A stretch of DNA of 64,000 nucleotides from Lachnospiraceae bacterium OF09-6. Lineage in GTDB: Bacteria > Bacillota > Clostridia > Lachnospirales > Lachnospiraceae. Under the pieces are notes generated by a model. The model was given only the letters and a program-made list of their open reading frames with translations. It did not search any database and was not told the DNA's origin. The translations under genes were made by a program, and so were the position numbers. Shown here one piece after another: positions 8,380 to 18,655 of the stretch (the first letter of the stretch is position 1; each line of letters starts with the position of its first letter). Location of the stretch: the NCBI GenBank assembly GCA_003435055.1, contig QUMM01000013.1:1-64000 (forward strand). The letters are read 5' to 3'.

Positions 8380-8965
8380 GCTCTTTTGCCCGAAACACAT
8401 CCATACCATACAGATCGCTGCTGTGATCGGTAAATGCCGGGAACAGGAAGCCGCATCTGGCATCCCCCGCGTCGTAATCTCCTGATACCGGACAAATGGC
8501 GCAAATCAGGAAATTATAGACTTCTTCCGAGTCCCACAGATTTTCTTTATCTTTTGCTTTTACCGGCACATCATAGCTTCCATAAAACATATAAATTGCA
8601 TACTCCCCATCTGAACGGTAACGGTCTGCCACAAATTCATAAAAAGATTCCAGCAGCGCATCATTTTTCAGTTCACAGTTGCGCAGCTCCATCAGCACAC
8701 TCCAGATATTCCCCGGTTTTTTTGCTTCTTCTGAAAAATGGTATAATTTTAATTCTTCGTTTGTCTCTGAAAAAGGAATTGCTTTGGCAATCTTCAGGTT
8801 CTTTTCCTGATCTGGCAATGACAGCTTCTGAAAATGAATATTGAAGGTTCCGTCAATAAATCCATCTGCATCCAGATAAGCACCTGCTATTCTGTGAAAG
8901 CAGTTGCGCTTCACGGTCATTCGTCTGGTCAGCTCTAGCATATCTCCTCGGTCAATTTTCTGCAT
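8357..8965 (-). CDS. DUF4317-like protein, C-terminally short
   Basis: A 202-residue protein matching the first half of DUF4317 proteins: an N-terminal DMLELTRRMTVKRNCFHRIAGAY stretch, ELRNCELKNDALLESFYEF, and a C-terminal LICAICPVSGDYD...CGFLFPAFTDHSSD. Family members I know are nearly 400 residues, so the second half is missing. The last seven codons lie inside the shared terminator hairpin, and no remnant of the missing half is present downstream. No function is established for the family. The start has a good GGAGGAAGAG site. Confidence 0.6.
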   Translation of the reverse strand: MQKIDRGDMLELTRRMTVKRNCFHRIAGAYLDADGFIDGTFNIHFQKLSLPDQEKNLKIAKAIPFSETNEELKLYHFSEEAKKPGNIWSVLMELRNCELKNDALLESFYEFVADRYRSDGEYAIYMFYGSYDVPVKAKDKENLWDSEEVYNFLICAICPVSGDYDAGDARCGFLFPAFTDHSSDLYGMDVFRAKEQKNIRGL

Positions 8966-9019
8966 CTCTCTTCCTCCAGCATTTCAGATACAAGGCCAGA
9001 AAACTCCGTCCCCAATGGC

Positions 9020-9676
9020 TTATAGATCCCTAAACAGTTCAAAATGTTTTGTCAGCCATTTTCCCATCCAGCTGATGACCGGTCCAATCATGAGTACCAT
9101 CAGTACGGTAACTGCTCCCGGTGTCTCTCCCAGTACCCATCCGATCAATGTCACAATCAGATCGAATGCGATTCGAATGGTTTGAAAAGACACATTCGGC
9201 AGTCTTACAGAAATCAGATATGGGATGGCATCATAAGGTGCTGTTCCCATGTCCACATCCATATAAAGTGCTGCGGATAATACAAACAGAATGATCGACG
9301 GAATTAATATTCCGATCCGTACACTCCATAACTGAAATATCTCCATCGGCAGAATCTGGTTCCACAGCCAGGTACAGAAATCTATCGTATAGCCTATTAA
9401 AAACATATTAAACAAGGAACCGAATCCAAAGTTTCTTGCACCAAAGATCAGTACAATAATCAAAAGAATCATATTCATCAATGCCTGCCAGTTTCCCAGG
9501 CTCATATGCAGTCTGGCTGCAACAGCACGGTTCAGCAACGTACATGGGTCAGTTCCCAGATTTACCTGTATCAGAAAAGATAATGTCACACCCATACTCA
9601 GAACGGCCAGCAAAGCAATTAAAAGTCTTGGCCAGAAGTTCTTCTTTCCAATAAATCCACTCAGTAAATTTTTCAT
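9020..9676 (-). CDS. YczE/YitT-like integral membrane protein
   Basis: A 218-residue protein with about six membrane helices and the LGTDPCTLLNRAVAARLHMSLG and GFGSLFNMFLIGYTIDF segments typical of the YczE/YyaS family. Some relatives are linked to antibiotic production or transcriptional control, but no transport substrate is established. The stop codon TAA is part of a short repeat (TAAGCCATTGGGGACGG) found after other genes in this window. The DUF4317 gene follows about 55 bases later. Confidence 0.75.
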   Translation of the reverse strand: MKNLLSGFIGKKNFWPRLLIALLAVLSMGVTLSFLIQVNLGTDPCTLLNRAVAARLHMSLGNWQALMNMILLIIVLIFGARNFGFGSLFNMFLIGYTIDFCTWLWNQILPMEIFQLWSVRIGILIPSIILFVLSAALYMDVDMGTAPYDAIPYLISVRLPNVSFQTIRIAFDLIVTLIGWVLGETPGAVTVLMVLMIGPVISWMGKWLTKHFELFRDL

Positions 9677-9770
9677 AGTTTTCCTCTTTTCCTATATTAC
9701 TCCATACAGTATCTTTACTGTACATTCCATTGGCGCTCATTTTTGCATGAAACAGATATCTGCTCCATTA

Positions 9771-11429
9771 TTATCCTTCAATCAGATTATATATATCCGA
9801 AGAGATTCCTGCAATGTTATTCTGCGCCGCTCCCACATCAGACAGATTTTCTGACATAATACATAGAATATAAGGTGTATCTGCAAATACAATCGCCGCA
9901 TCATTCTCTACTGTATCCAGTTCGCCTGTTTTATTGGCGCTTTCCACACCATCCGGTAGTCCTGCAGGGATCTTGTGGGTACGCTGCTGATTCTTCAAAA
10001 AGTCCAGCATCTCCTCTGCATGCGGAAGTTCGTTCTTGTATACTTTCCGCAGGAATTCTGCACAGTCACTGACCGAAGTCAGATTATCTCCTTTGTCAGC
10101 CGGAGCCAGCAGCATCCGCCCCATGGCAGTGCTCTCATAATTGTTGGACGCACAGTATTCATTCACTGCCCCACGACCTGTAGCATCGTCCCCGTCTCCC
10201 AGATAGTTCGTCAGGGTATTGGCTGCCGTGTTGTCACTGACGGTAATCATATCAGATAAGAGACTTTGTATCTGATCTTCACCGTAAGTGACTGTCAGGC
10301 TGTCGTACCGGTCATATACCGCGCCCATAATAAACAGCTTAATCAGACTGGCCGCCTGCATGGACTGATTGTTCACCGTGCAGCTGTCTTCTGCATCCAG
10401 ATTCACGACTGCTGCCGACCAGGTCTCTCCGGCTCCGGCACGGACTGCCAGATCCTCTGCCAGTTCGTTTTCGATTCTGTTCATATCTACTGATGATGCC
10501 GTCTCTGTCACACTGCCAGTCTTCGTATCTGATTCTTTCTCGATCTGTTCTTCCGTCTTCTTCACCGGAATTTTATCTTCAAAATAATCATCTATCCCGT
10601 TGGCAATGCCCTCTGCCATCACTGGCTGAAAGTTCTCATCTGCCATTAACAGGTCATCATTTTGATTGCTCATAAATCCCATCTCCAGAATGGTAACCGG
10701 TATGGTGCTCCAGTTGATACCAGACATATTATCGTAATACTGCACTCCGTCATCTGCGATCCCTGTACTTTCACAATAGGCCTTTAAGATATCTTCTCCC
10801 AGTTCATAACATTCCTCATACATATACCCCACATAAGGATTACTCTGGGACGGCACCATGGCCAGCGCCCCGTTCACAGAAGTATCCTCACTTCCGTTGG
10901 CATGAATCCGGACCAAAATATCGGCGCCTTCCGCTGCTGCCAGTTCTGCCCGTTCCTTGTTGCTGATGGCTGTATCGTGGTCTTCTCTGGTCATTACTAC
11001 TTCATAGCCACGATCCTCTAACTCATCTCTTAATAAAAGAGATACCTGCAGATTTAATTCATATTCATTTAGACCGCTGAACTTTCCGGTGGTTCCGGTC
11101 GTGGCCTTCGCCTTCGTCTCGGATGATCCCGGCGCCGATGGTTCCTGAGCACTCATATCCACCCAGCTTCCCTGATGTCCCGGATCAATAGCCACTTTCC
11201 AGCCATTTTGCTTCTCCGTCACGGACTCTGTACTCTTTTCTGTATCTCCAGATATTTTTGATGCATCCTCGTCTGCTCTGGTCTTATCTGGCTCTGTCGC
11301 AGAAGCACTGCCACTTCCGATTCCGATCAACTGCTTTGTTCCTCCGCCTGCTGCCAGAACATTGCTTCCAGTCGCTGCGCTCAAGAGGCAGAACGCCGCT
11401 GTTACTGCATATATGTTTCTTTTCATCAT
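9771..11429 (-). CDS. Secreted N-acetylmuramoyl-L-alanine amidase fused to a class A beta-lactamase-like domain
   Basis: A 552-residue exported protein with a signal peptide of about 27 residues and a linker. Its Amidase_3 domain (about residues 80-285) carries the zinc motif VAIDPGHQG, ELNLQVSLLL, RIHANGSE and ILEMGFMSN. The C-terminal domain (about 320-550) has the serine-hydrolase trio: SLIK (SxxK), SDN and NKTGEL (KTG). The amidase domain should cut the amide bond between MurNAc and the stem peptide. The second domain looks like a class A beta-lactamase or penicillin-interacting enzyme. I do not see the ExxLN omega-loop glutamate with confidence, so activity on beta-lactams is uncertain. 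Start has GGAGG at good spacing. Confidence 0.85.
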   Translation of the reverse strand: MMKRNIYAVTAAFCLLSAATGSNVLAAGGGTKQLIGIGSGSASATEPDKTRADEDASKISGDTEKSTESVTEKQNGWKVAIDPGHQGSWVDMSAQEPSAPGSSETKAKATTGTTGKFSGLNEYELNLQVSLLLRDELEDRGYEVVMTREDHDTAISNKERAELAAAEGADILVRIHANGSEDTSVNGALAMVPSQSNPYVGYMYEECYELGEDILKAYCESTGIADDGVQYYDNMSGINWSTIPVTILEMGFMSNQNDDLLMADENFQPVMAEGIANGIDDYFEDKIPVKKTEEQIEKESDTKTGSVTETASSVDMNRIENELAEDLAVRAGAGETWSAAVVNLDAEDSCTVNNQSMQAASLIKLFIMGAVYDRYDSLTVTYGEDQIQSLLSDMITVSDNTAANTLTNYLGDGDDATGRGAVNEYCASNNYESTAMGRMLLAPADKGDNLTSVSDCAEFLRKVYKNELPHAEEMLDFLKNQQRTHKIPAGLPDGVESANKTGELDTVENDAAIVFADTPYILCIMSENLSDVGAAQNNIAGISSDIYNLIEG

Positions 11430-11547
11430 AGCAAATTCCTCCGTATTCTGTCTCTTCTCCCGTTTAGTTCATGTCCTTTCACGTTCTATAACGCTCTGGA
11501 TAAAATTTGCTGCCGTCCACTCTTCTATGCCCGGCAGCCATTTTCTC

Positions 11548-12552
11548 TTACCGATAATTATATCTTCCCGCTGCTCTTTCCAGATGATACTGCATGGCCT
11601 CCGCTGCACCCTTTCCGTCATGCTGCAGAATGCAGTCATAGATCTGACTGTGTTCTTCTTCACTTTCCTTTAGCTGCTGTGCATTGACCATACCACTTCC
11701 GCTGACATGCTTCATCAGGCTGCTGATGGTCTGCATCATGCTCAAAATCACTGTATTCCGGGAACATCTGGCAATCCCCTGATGGAACTCCAGATCTGTC
11801 TCCAGAAATGCCTTGTAATCCTGTTCTGCGTAGGCACGGTTCATCTTCGCATCTACCGCTTTTAAGTTTTCCAGTGCTTCTGCGTCCGTGCACTCTGCCG
11901 CCAGCTCCGCTGCCTTTACTTCCAGGAGATTTCGCACCGTCAGGATGTTCTCCACCTGTTTGCCGTTCAAAAACAGAGACCAGGATAATGGGATAATAAA
12001 AAAGTTCGTCTCATCGTTGCTGATATAAGTGCCCTGTCCCGGACGGATATCGATCATCCCCAGCACATCCAGTACCTTTAAAGCCTCCCGGATCGCTGAA
12101 CGCCCCACGCCCAGCTTCACCGCAAGCACACGGTCAGATTCGATCTGATCTCCTTTTTTCAGCTTATGATCAAAGATCTGATCTGCAAAATACATGGTCA
12201 GACGATACAGGAGCTGGTTAATATTTCCTTTTCGCATACCGTTTTCCTGAATCTGTCTGGTACGCTCCTGACTCGGCAGAAGCATATCGATCTTCTCTGC
12301 AAACTCTGTGGATTCCATGGAAAAAATCATAGAATTGACAGATAACTGATCTGCCACCATCAGTACCACGTCATTGAGCCTTACTCCTCCTCTGGATTCC
12401 AGATTAGAATAAGTGGCAATGCTCATCTTCGCTGTTCCGTCCGGTTCACTTAAAAAACGCTCTATAAATTCCTTCTGTGTCAGTCCAAGATACCGTCTCA
12501 AATATCTCAGATTATTTTTTTTGTGGCTCGAATTTAAATTTGTCGATTCCAT
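11548..12552 (-). CDS. Double-HTH transcription regulator: XRE domain fused to GntR/FadR family
   Basis: About 334 residues. Residues 13-75 form a Cro/C1-type HTH (NLRYLRRYLGLTQKEF, then ATYSNLESRGGVRLNDVV). A GntR winged helix follows (about 105-175; SDRVLAVKLGVGRSAIREAL, RPGQGTYIS), then a helical FCD ligand domain (about 185-325). FCD domains bind small organic acids. It is the last gene of the fdrA-arcC-lctP operon, so it is a likely local regulator of ureide catabolism. ATG at 12552 has a close AAGAGAG; an upstream GTG at 12594 would add 14 residues and is less convincing. The XRE-GntR fusion is unusual. Confidence 0.85.
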   Translation of the reverse strand: MESTNLNSSHKKNNLRYLRRYLGLTQKEFIERFLSEPDGTAKMSIATYSNLESRGGVRLNDVVLMVADQLSVNSMIFSMESTEFAEKIDMLLPSQERTRQIQENGMRKGNINQLLYRLTMYFADQIFDHKLKKGDQIESDRVLAVKLGVGRSAIREALKVLDVLGMIDIRPGQGTYISNDETNFFIIPLSWSLFLNGKQVENILTVRNLLEVKAAELAAECTDAEALENLKAVDAKMNRAYAEQDYKAFLETDLEFHQGIARCSRNTVILSMMQTISSLMKHVSGSGMVNAQQLKESEEEHSQIYDCILQHDGKGAAEAMQYHLERAAGRYNYR

Positions 12553-12618
12553 ATACTCTCTTTCACACCCGTTCAGTACCTTCGCAGACACCACAGGCTC
12601 TGAACAGTTACCCTCTCT

Positions 12619-12822
12619 CTATTTTCTATACATCCGGTCAATAAAATACACTTTCACCGGTGAATATAACATAGCTGCTACAATCATCAGGAATCCCACC
12701 GTGCACAGTCCGTTTCCATCAGACTGCAGTCCTGTTACAATCAGTATAAATGCCACTGCAATCACCAGAAATGCAATAGTCAGATGTCCTGCTTTTGTCT
12801 GAAAAAATCCATTTTGTTCCAT
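12619..12822 (-). CDS. Small two-helix membrane protein
   Basis: A 67-residue protein with two hydrophobic segments (about residues 14-34 and 41-58) and a basic tail FIDRMYRK. I recognise no family. It starts 12 bases after the corrected stop of the LctP-like carrier, with a purine-rich ribosome binding site, so it is probably translated from the same mRNA. It could be an accessory subunit of that carrier, but this rests only on position. Confidence 0.6.
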   Translation of the reverse strand: MEQNGFFQTKAGHLTIAFLVIAVAFILIVTGLQSDGNGLCTVGFLMIVAAMLYSPVKVYFIDRMYRK

Positions 12823-12833
12823 AGTTTTCCCCC

Positions 12834-14443
12834 CTAAATAATCGTAAGCAGGTACCCTATTATACCGATAATCGCAGTACCCGTCAATGTAATCGGCATG
12901 ATCTTCCTGATGACTTCGCCTTCCTGTCCAAGAATATTCGCTGTAGTAGTTCCCAAAATGATTTTACTCGGTGCAATCGTACTTCCCACTGCGCCTCCGG
13001 CTGACTGGCGCCCAGTACTACCGATGCATTCACATTCAGCAAATTTGCCGTAGTTGCCTGAAAGCCGCCAAACAAAATGTTGGAACTCATGTTACTTCCT
13101 GTCATAAAGGTTCCAAGAAGACCTATAAATGGTGCCAGCAGTACATATACTCTTCCCAGTACACTTGCAATACCGTTGGCAAGCACAATGGTCTGTCCGG
13201 TTCCGTCCATGACCTTTGACATCATAACCAGACCAATGACGGAAATGCCGGACGGCATAGTCATAGAAATAGCATTTACAAATACTTTTTTCACGCCGCC
13301 TTTTTTGATCCAACCCTTTTTTCGATAGTATACCAGACCGATCACCGCGGATAAAAACAGGAACATGCCTGCATGGGTGAAGGGCCGGATCGGTGAGTAG
13401 CAGTCAGATGCTGCATTCACTCTTCCATAGCCGGTGACAGTCTCCGGAAACGGCAGCCCCAGTGCCACCTGATTCAAAACATTGTTCAATGGCTTAATCA
13501 GCAGTACTGCAAGTGTAATCACCGACAGCAGAATATACGGCACAAATGCCTGCAACAGTGTCATATCTGTGGACACCTGGCTGTTTTCTTTTTCCGTATG
13601 CTGACGGTTCATAATCGGGCTGTCTTCCACACACCATTCTTCTCCATAAAATCTGGTCCGTCCCAGGAATAAAATTGCAATCAGTGAGACGCAGGCCGGC
13701 ACAAAACAGGACAGTGTGGTATTGATCTGACTGAGAAGAAGTTCTCCACCACCCTGAATTGCAGACAGTAGCAAAATCGCCGGAAAGCCTTTTTTGATGG
13801 CTTTGCCTTTTCCATAGAACCAGCAGACTGCAAATCCGCTGACTGCATTCCAGAACCAGATGAAGGCGGCTGTCCAAAACGCCGTCATCAGGTAGACACC
13901 AGTTCCCTGTGTCAGGCCCGCTGACATGGCAAGGGCATCCCATGCTGCTGCCAGTGTTCCGTAGGTATTTCCCCAGGACTCTCCAAACAGAGGAAGGACT
14001 ACGGCCCACAGTGGATTGACTCCTATTCCGATCAGCAGAGGCGCACCTACCGCATCTGGAACACCAAATCCGGTGATTCCCTGTAAAAAGCTGGTAAATA
14101 CATATCCGATTGCCAGTACCAGAAGCAGTTCGTTTGGCAGAAACTTCTTCAGTCCGTTTCGAATCACCTGATAGGCATTGGCTTCATTTCCCACCTGGTA
14201 CAGCAAAACGGCAGTCCAGATGATAATCAGAATCACCAGCGCACTCCAGAATCCCTTGGCACTCTCCGCCGCCAAAAGCCGCACATCTGCTTTATAAAAG
14301 CAAAGCCCTGTTACAATCGCAATCATCAATCCCAGCGGAGCCGCTTCTGTGGCTCCCCACTTGAACTTCAACATCAAAATCAGCAAAACAATGATCGGCA
14401 AAAATGCCATCACCCACATAAATGGTGTTACCGGTATGTTCAT
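12834..14443 (-). CDS. LctP-family (L-lactate permease-like) carrier; one-base frame break
   Basis: After restoring one base near 13001 the product is about 536 residues with 12 or more membrane helices. LctP-type signatures are GITGFGVPDAVGAPLLIG and, beyond the break, GASQAGGAVGSTIAPSKI. Without the correction the last 60 residues are out of frame and a premature stop is used. Start at 14443 has AAAGGAGAAATT. LctP proteins move lactate or glycolate with protons. Here it sits between carbamate kinase and the regulator in the ureide operon. The predicted end product oxamate is a close analogue of pyruvate and lactate, so oxamate export is a plausible role. Confidence 0.8.
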
Positions 14444-14463
14444 AATTTCTCCTTTTCTTTTGC

Positions 14464-14505
14464 AAAAATGCTCCGGAGCTCTGCTCTTGCTGCAAAACCC
14501 CGGAG
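14464..14505 (-). terminator. Hairpin between carbamate kinase and LctP-like gene
   Basis: CTCCGG (14471-14476) pairs with CCGGAG (14500-14505), and the minus-strand RNA then runs into five U (14468-14464). It could attenuate transcription between arcC and the carrier. Confidence 0.6.
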
Positions 14506-14526
14506 TCTTTTTCTTTCTCAAATCCA

Positions 14527-15461
14527 TCAGGAATGTATCATAGTTCCTGTTTTTCCTGCAATTCCCTCTGCCGCTTTATCCAGCAGAGTAATCAGGGTAC
14601 TTCTTCCTTCCCCGGATCTGGCAAAGCGTACCGCCGCTCGATCTTCGGAAGCATAGAACCTTTGGCAAATTCTCCCTGCTCCATGTATTTTTCTGCCTGC
14701 TCCACGGTCAGATCCGAAAGCCACTGTTGGTCTTCCTTTCCAAAATGGATAGCAACCTTTTCTACCGCCGTCAGAATCACCAGATAATCTGCATCCAGCT
14801 TCTCTGCCAGCAGGCTGCTGGCATTGTCTTTATCAATAACTGCATTAACGCCCTCCAGACGGCCATTTCTGGATACCACCGGAATTCCCCCGCCGCCACA
14901 GGTGATAACGATATGTCCTGCCTGTACCAGCGTCCGGATCGTCTCCAGCTCCCGGATCCGTTTTGGCATCGGGGATGGCACCACAATGCGGTAACCCCTG
15001 CCTGCATCTTCCATGCAGGAAATGCCATGTGCCATATTCTTCTCTGCTTCTTCCTTCGTCAGGAAACGGCCGATCGGTTTGGTTGGATTCTGAAATGCAG
15101 GATCCTGCTCGTCTACTTCTACCTGTGACAGAATGGTAGATACCTTTCCGTCAATTCCACGACTGTATAATTCATATTTAATGGCGTTCTGCAAATCGAT
15201 GCCAATGTATCCCTGGCTCATGGCCACACAGGTCGGCAAAGGCACCTGTTTATAATTTTCGTGCTGCACCACCAGACTGTCCATGGCATCCTGTATCATG
15301 CCAACCTGTGGTCCGTTTCCGTGGGTAATGATAATATCAAGTCCCTGGGAGGCCAGATCCACAATTACTTTTGCAGTCTTTGCTACTGCTTCCTTCTGCT
15401 CTTCCACATTTTTGCCCAGGGCGTTTCCGCCCAGAGCAATCACTACTTTTTTCTTTTTCAT
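14527..15461 (-). CDS. arcC: Catabolic carbamate kinase; one-base frame break
   Basis: Restoring one G near 14637 gives 311 residues, the normal family length. The amino acid kinase fold shows VVIALGGNALGKN, ITHGNGPQVGMI, CGGGGIPVV and DKDNASSLLAEKLDAD. The corrected C-terminus reads EAAVRFARSGEGRSTLITLL. It makes ATP from carbamoyl phosphate and ADP, releasing ammonia and CO2. Its neighbours are the FdrA-DUF1116 gene and AllC rather than arginine deiminase genes, so it corresponds in role to E. coli AllK (YbcF). The ribosome binding site is weak; the start is 18 bases after the previous stop, suggesting coupling. Confidence 0.9.
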
Positions 15462-15479
15462 TGTTTCACACCAGTATTT

Positions 15480-18473
15480 TTACGCTTCAAACCCCAGTTT
15501 CTTTGCATATGCCAGAATTGCTTTTTCAAAGCATTCCATTGGCGGATGAACCGTTCCGGCACCTACCTGTCCGTAGCCTGCGATCTTGTGAGCGATACCG
15601 GTATTGATCACCGGAGTAATGCCTTTTTCCACAACCAGTCTGGCATCAATACCCAGGCAGGTTCCCTGGAAATTCCAGGTCGGAATGATAAAGTTCGGAT
15701 TGTGATCAATGGTTATCTCTGCCATCTCATTGCTGACACGAAGAGCATCTTCGTATCCACCGGCTCCTACGAACCGGGTAACGGCCGGAGCAGCGATCAT
15801 GGCCATGCCACCTACACCGAAGGTCTCTGTGATAGCGCTGTCACCCATATCCGGGCATCCATCTTCTTCGTCATATCCGGTAAAATACAGCCCCTTCGGG
15901 GTATTTACAGGGCCTGTGAACCATTCATCTCCCATACCGGCAATACGGATACCGAATTCCACACCGTTGCGGCACATAGCTGTGACGATGGTTCCGTCTG
16001 TGATGGTACGTGCACCGTCCATGACAGATTTTGCAGTTGCCATCATAATGTTCAGGAAGAACTGATCCGTATCTGCCAGGAACTTGATCACATCATAGCG
16101 ATCTTTTTCGGACATATCCAGTCTGGTGATGGTTGGTGCGACCTCTTTCATAAAGGCCAGAGATGCGGCAATGTTTCTCTGATGGAATTCATCTCCCATA
16201 GCCACTGCTTTTGCAACCAGAGGATTGACACTTAAACCGCCCAGCTCTGTAATCGCACGATCCAGTGTCGGTCCAAGGACATCTCTCATCCAGCGCAGAC
16301 GATTGACTACTTCTTCTGAATAAGCACCAAATCTTAATACTTTTCCGATCCCTTCATTCATCGTACAGTAAGCTTCATTGCCGTCTGTCTCATTCTTTAC
16401 TACAAATACCGGCATATTGGCAGAGGTTATACCTCCCATTGGACCTACTGCATTGCAGTGATGGCATGGAATGAACTTCACTTCCCCGGATTCCAGAAGT
16501 GCTCTGGCATCTGCTTCATTATCTGCCCATTCTTCGAAAAGAACAGCGCCCACACAGGATCCCTGTACCGGATCCGGCATATTTTTGTATTCGATTGGCG
16601 GACCTGCATGAAGGATCACTTTTCCTTCTGCGATCTGCGGGATCACTTCTTTGGCACGTTTTACATGTTTGATTACCGGCTGGCTGGCTACCACTTTGGC
16701 AATGACACGCTTGTTGGCTTCGTCAATACCTTCGTAGTTTCTCAGAAAATTCAGAGTCTTGATCAGACGTACGTCTCCTCCTGCCGGTGGCATCCAGTCA
16801 TACTGTATTACTTCACAGCCAAAGTCTTCTGCTACTTCTGCAAAACTCTTCAGACCAATGTTGATAATCTTCGGCTTCTGGGAAAGCAGCTGCATCAGTT
16901 TCTCGGATGGCTCTGCTTTCTCTGCGATGGCTGTTTTCTTTGTGCGAATCTCTTTTGCCGGTTCTTCAAAGTCCAGTCCAATGGCCTGAATAGCGGTACG
17001 AACTGCCAGTTTATTGTTCTCGCAGACAATCACACCAGCGTCTTTTAACTTCTTCACAGCTTCATCATAGCCCTGGAAGTCTTTTCTGGTTCCGCATACG
17101 GTCGCTACAAAGAAGACCTTCCTTCCTGCATTTTCCGCCTTTTTCTTCAACTCTTCAATTGTTGGGATCAGCGCTCCTGCCATATCTTCATGAGAGCCGT
17201 AACCTAACATAATATCGAACAGAATAGCTCCGGTACTTTCATCGTCTACAGCTTCCTGCATACACTCGATACGTTTTGCCGGGTCAATCATCGGATGTGG
17301 TTTGCCTTTGGTATAAGCATCATCTCCCAGTCAATGACGACATTACCATTTAACTGCAGCATATATCCCTCGATATCTTCCGGTGGAATCTCACAGTTCA
17401 TGGCATCCTTGATCAGCATCGCAGCCTCATTGGCCAGTGTTCCTCCAGAATAATATGCCTTGATCGTTTTCTTGTCTTCTGCCTTGTAGAATTCGGAACT
17501 GTCCACATCTGCTGTGGCCTCCGGGATCTCCTCGCCTCTTACCAGGCTGACTGCCAGACGGGCAGTCTCATCCAGCGTATACGTATGATAAAAGTTCTCT
17601 TCATGGTATTCTGGTTTTTCACCCAGGAACAGAGTGATCACCGGTTTGCTGAAATTGCTCAGACGATCTGAGATCTTTTCTCTGACTTCTTTTGCTGGTG
17701 GCTTGGAAATAACGATCAGTACCTTTACGGTATCATCTTTTTCCATGGCATCGATCATATCCATCATCGTAATACCACCTACGCTGTGGATAAGTCTCTT
17801 CCGCCGGTTCCGATAGCATTGTTCACGCCTTCGCCCAGACGGTCGATGATCGTGGTCAGTTCCTGAATTCCGGTTCCGGATGCTCCGATGATACCGATGG
17901 AACCTGGTGCTACTTTGTTGGTAAATGCGATCGGCACACTCTGGATGATTCCGGTACCGCAGTCCGGCCCCATCACAGAAAGTCCCTTTTCATGCGCCTT
18001 TTTCTTCAGCGCCACTTCATCTTCCAGACTTACATTATCACTAAACATAAAGACATTCATGCCTTCATCCAGTGCACGGTCTGCTTCCAGCGCTGCGTAC
18101 ATGCCCGGAATGGAGATCACTGCCAGATTGGCATCCGGGAGCTTATCCAGAGCCTTATCCCAGGACTTTACACTTTCTTCTTGTTTACCTGCGCTGATCG
18201 TTGACTGCTTTTTAAAAAATTCTTCTGCTGTTTCCATAATCTGATCCAGAAGACTGTCGTCCTCTACATCAGCTACTACCACCATATCATTGGCCGTTGC
18301 TCCATCAGTTCCTGTGTATCCAGTCCGCTCTGTTTAAAAATATCTTTATTTGCCGGTGTTGCCATCATGATGGATGCCTTCTTTACGCCTTCCAGTGCGG
18401 AAATCTGGTTGGTCAAAAGCATCAGAACAACGGAATCATGATAACTGCCTTTTTTCACAATTGTCTTTAACAT
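15480..18473 (-). CDS. Fused FdrA-DUF1116 protein (oxamate carbamoyltransferase components); three frame breaks
   Basis: With one base restored at each of about 17330, 17782 and 18301, the frame encodes about 998 residues. The first 550 match FdrA (AllF), an acyl-CoA-synthetase-like protein: MLKTIVKKGSYHDSVVLM, the GIIGASGTGIQEL nucleotide loop, then HPMIDPAKRIECM. After a linker of about four residues the DUF1116 (YlbE/AllG) domain follows: LHAGPPIEYKNMPDP, IPCHHCNAVGPMGGITSANMP, TETFGVGGMAMIAAPAVTRF. There is no stop or Met between them, so the two are fused. In E. coli, FdrA, YlbE and YlbF are reported to form oxamate carbamoyltransferase. AGGAGG precedes ATG 18473. Confidence 0.85.
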
Positions 18474-18515
18474 GAACATTCCTCCTGTTGTGGTCAGCCA
18501 CTTTTTACTATCTCT

Positions 18516-18544
18516 ATTATGGCAAGAAGCAGGCTGTTTTTCAA
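18516..18544 (-). promoter_or_regulatory. Sigma-A promoter of the fdrA-arcC-lctP-gntR operon
   Basis: Minus strand TTGAAA (18544-18539), 17-base spacer, CATAAT (18521-18516), 43 bases before the fdrA start. It faces away from the esterase promoter 40 bases to the right; a shared operator may lie between them. Confidence 0.7.
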
Positions 18545-18584
18545 TAGATTTTTAAATTAATTTTTGAATATCTGTGATGCATGA

Positions 18585-18613
18585 TTGAAATGAATCTCCT
18601 GTTATGCTAAGAT
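18585..18613 (+). promoter_or_regulatory. Sigma-A promoter of the esterase-TSUP pair
   Basis: TTGAAA (18585-18590), 17-base spacer, TAAGAT (18608-18613), 43 bases before the esterase start. Confidence 0.65.
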
Positions 18614-18655
18614 CCAATGGGAACAATAATGGACTTAACACGAGGAGTTTAGATT

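Noticed and set aside
17288..18479. Programmed frameshifting in the fdrA gene
   Set aside because: Three different breaks without slippery heptamers or downstream pseudoknots, and the same type of break occurs in unrelated genes. A missing base is simpler.
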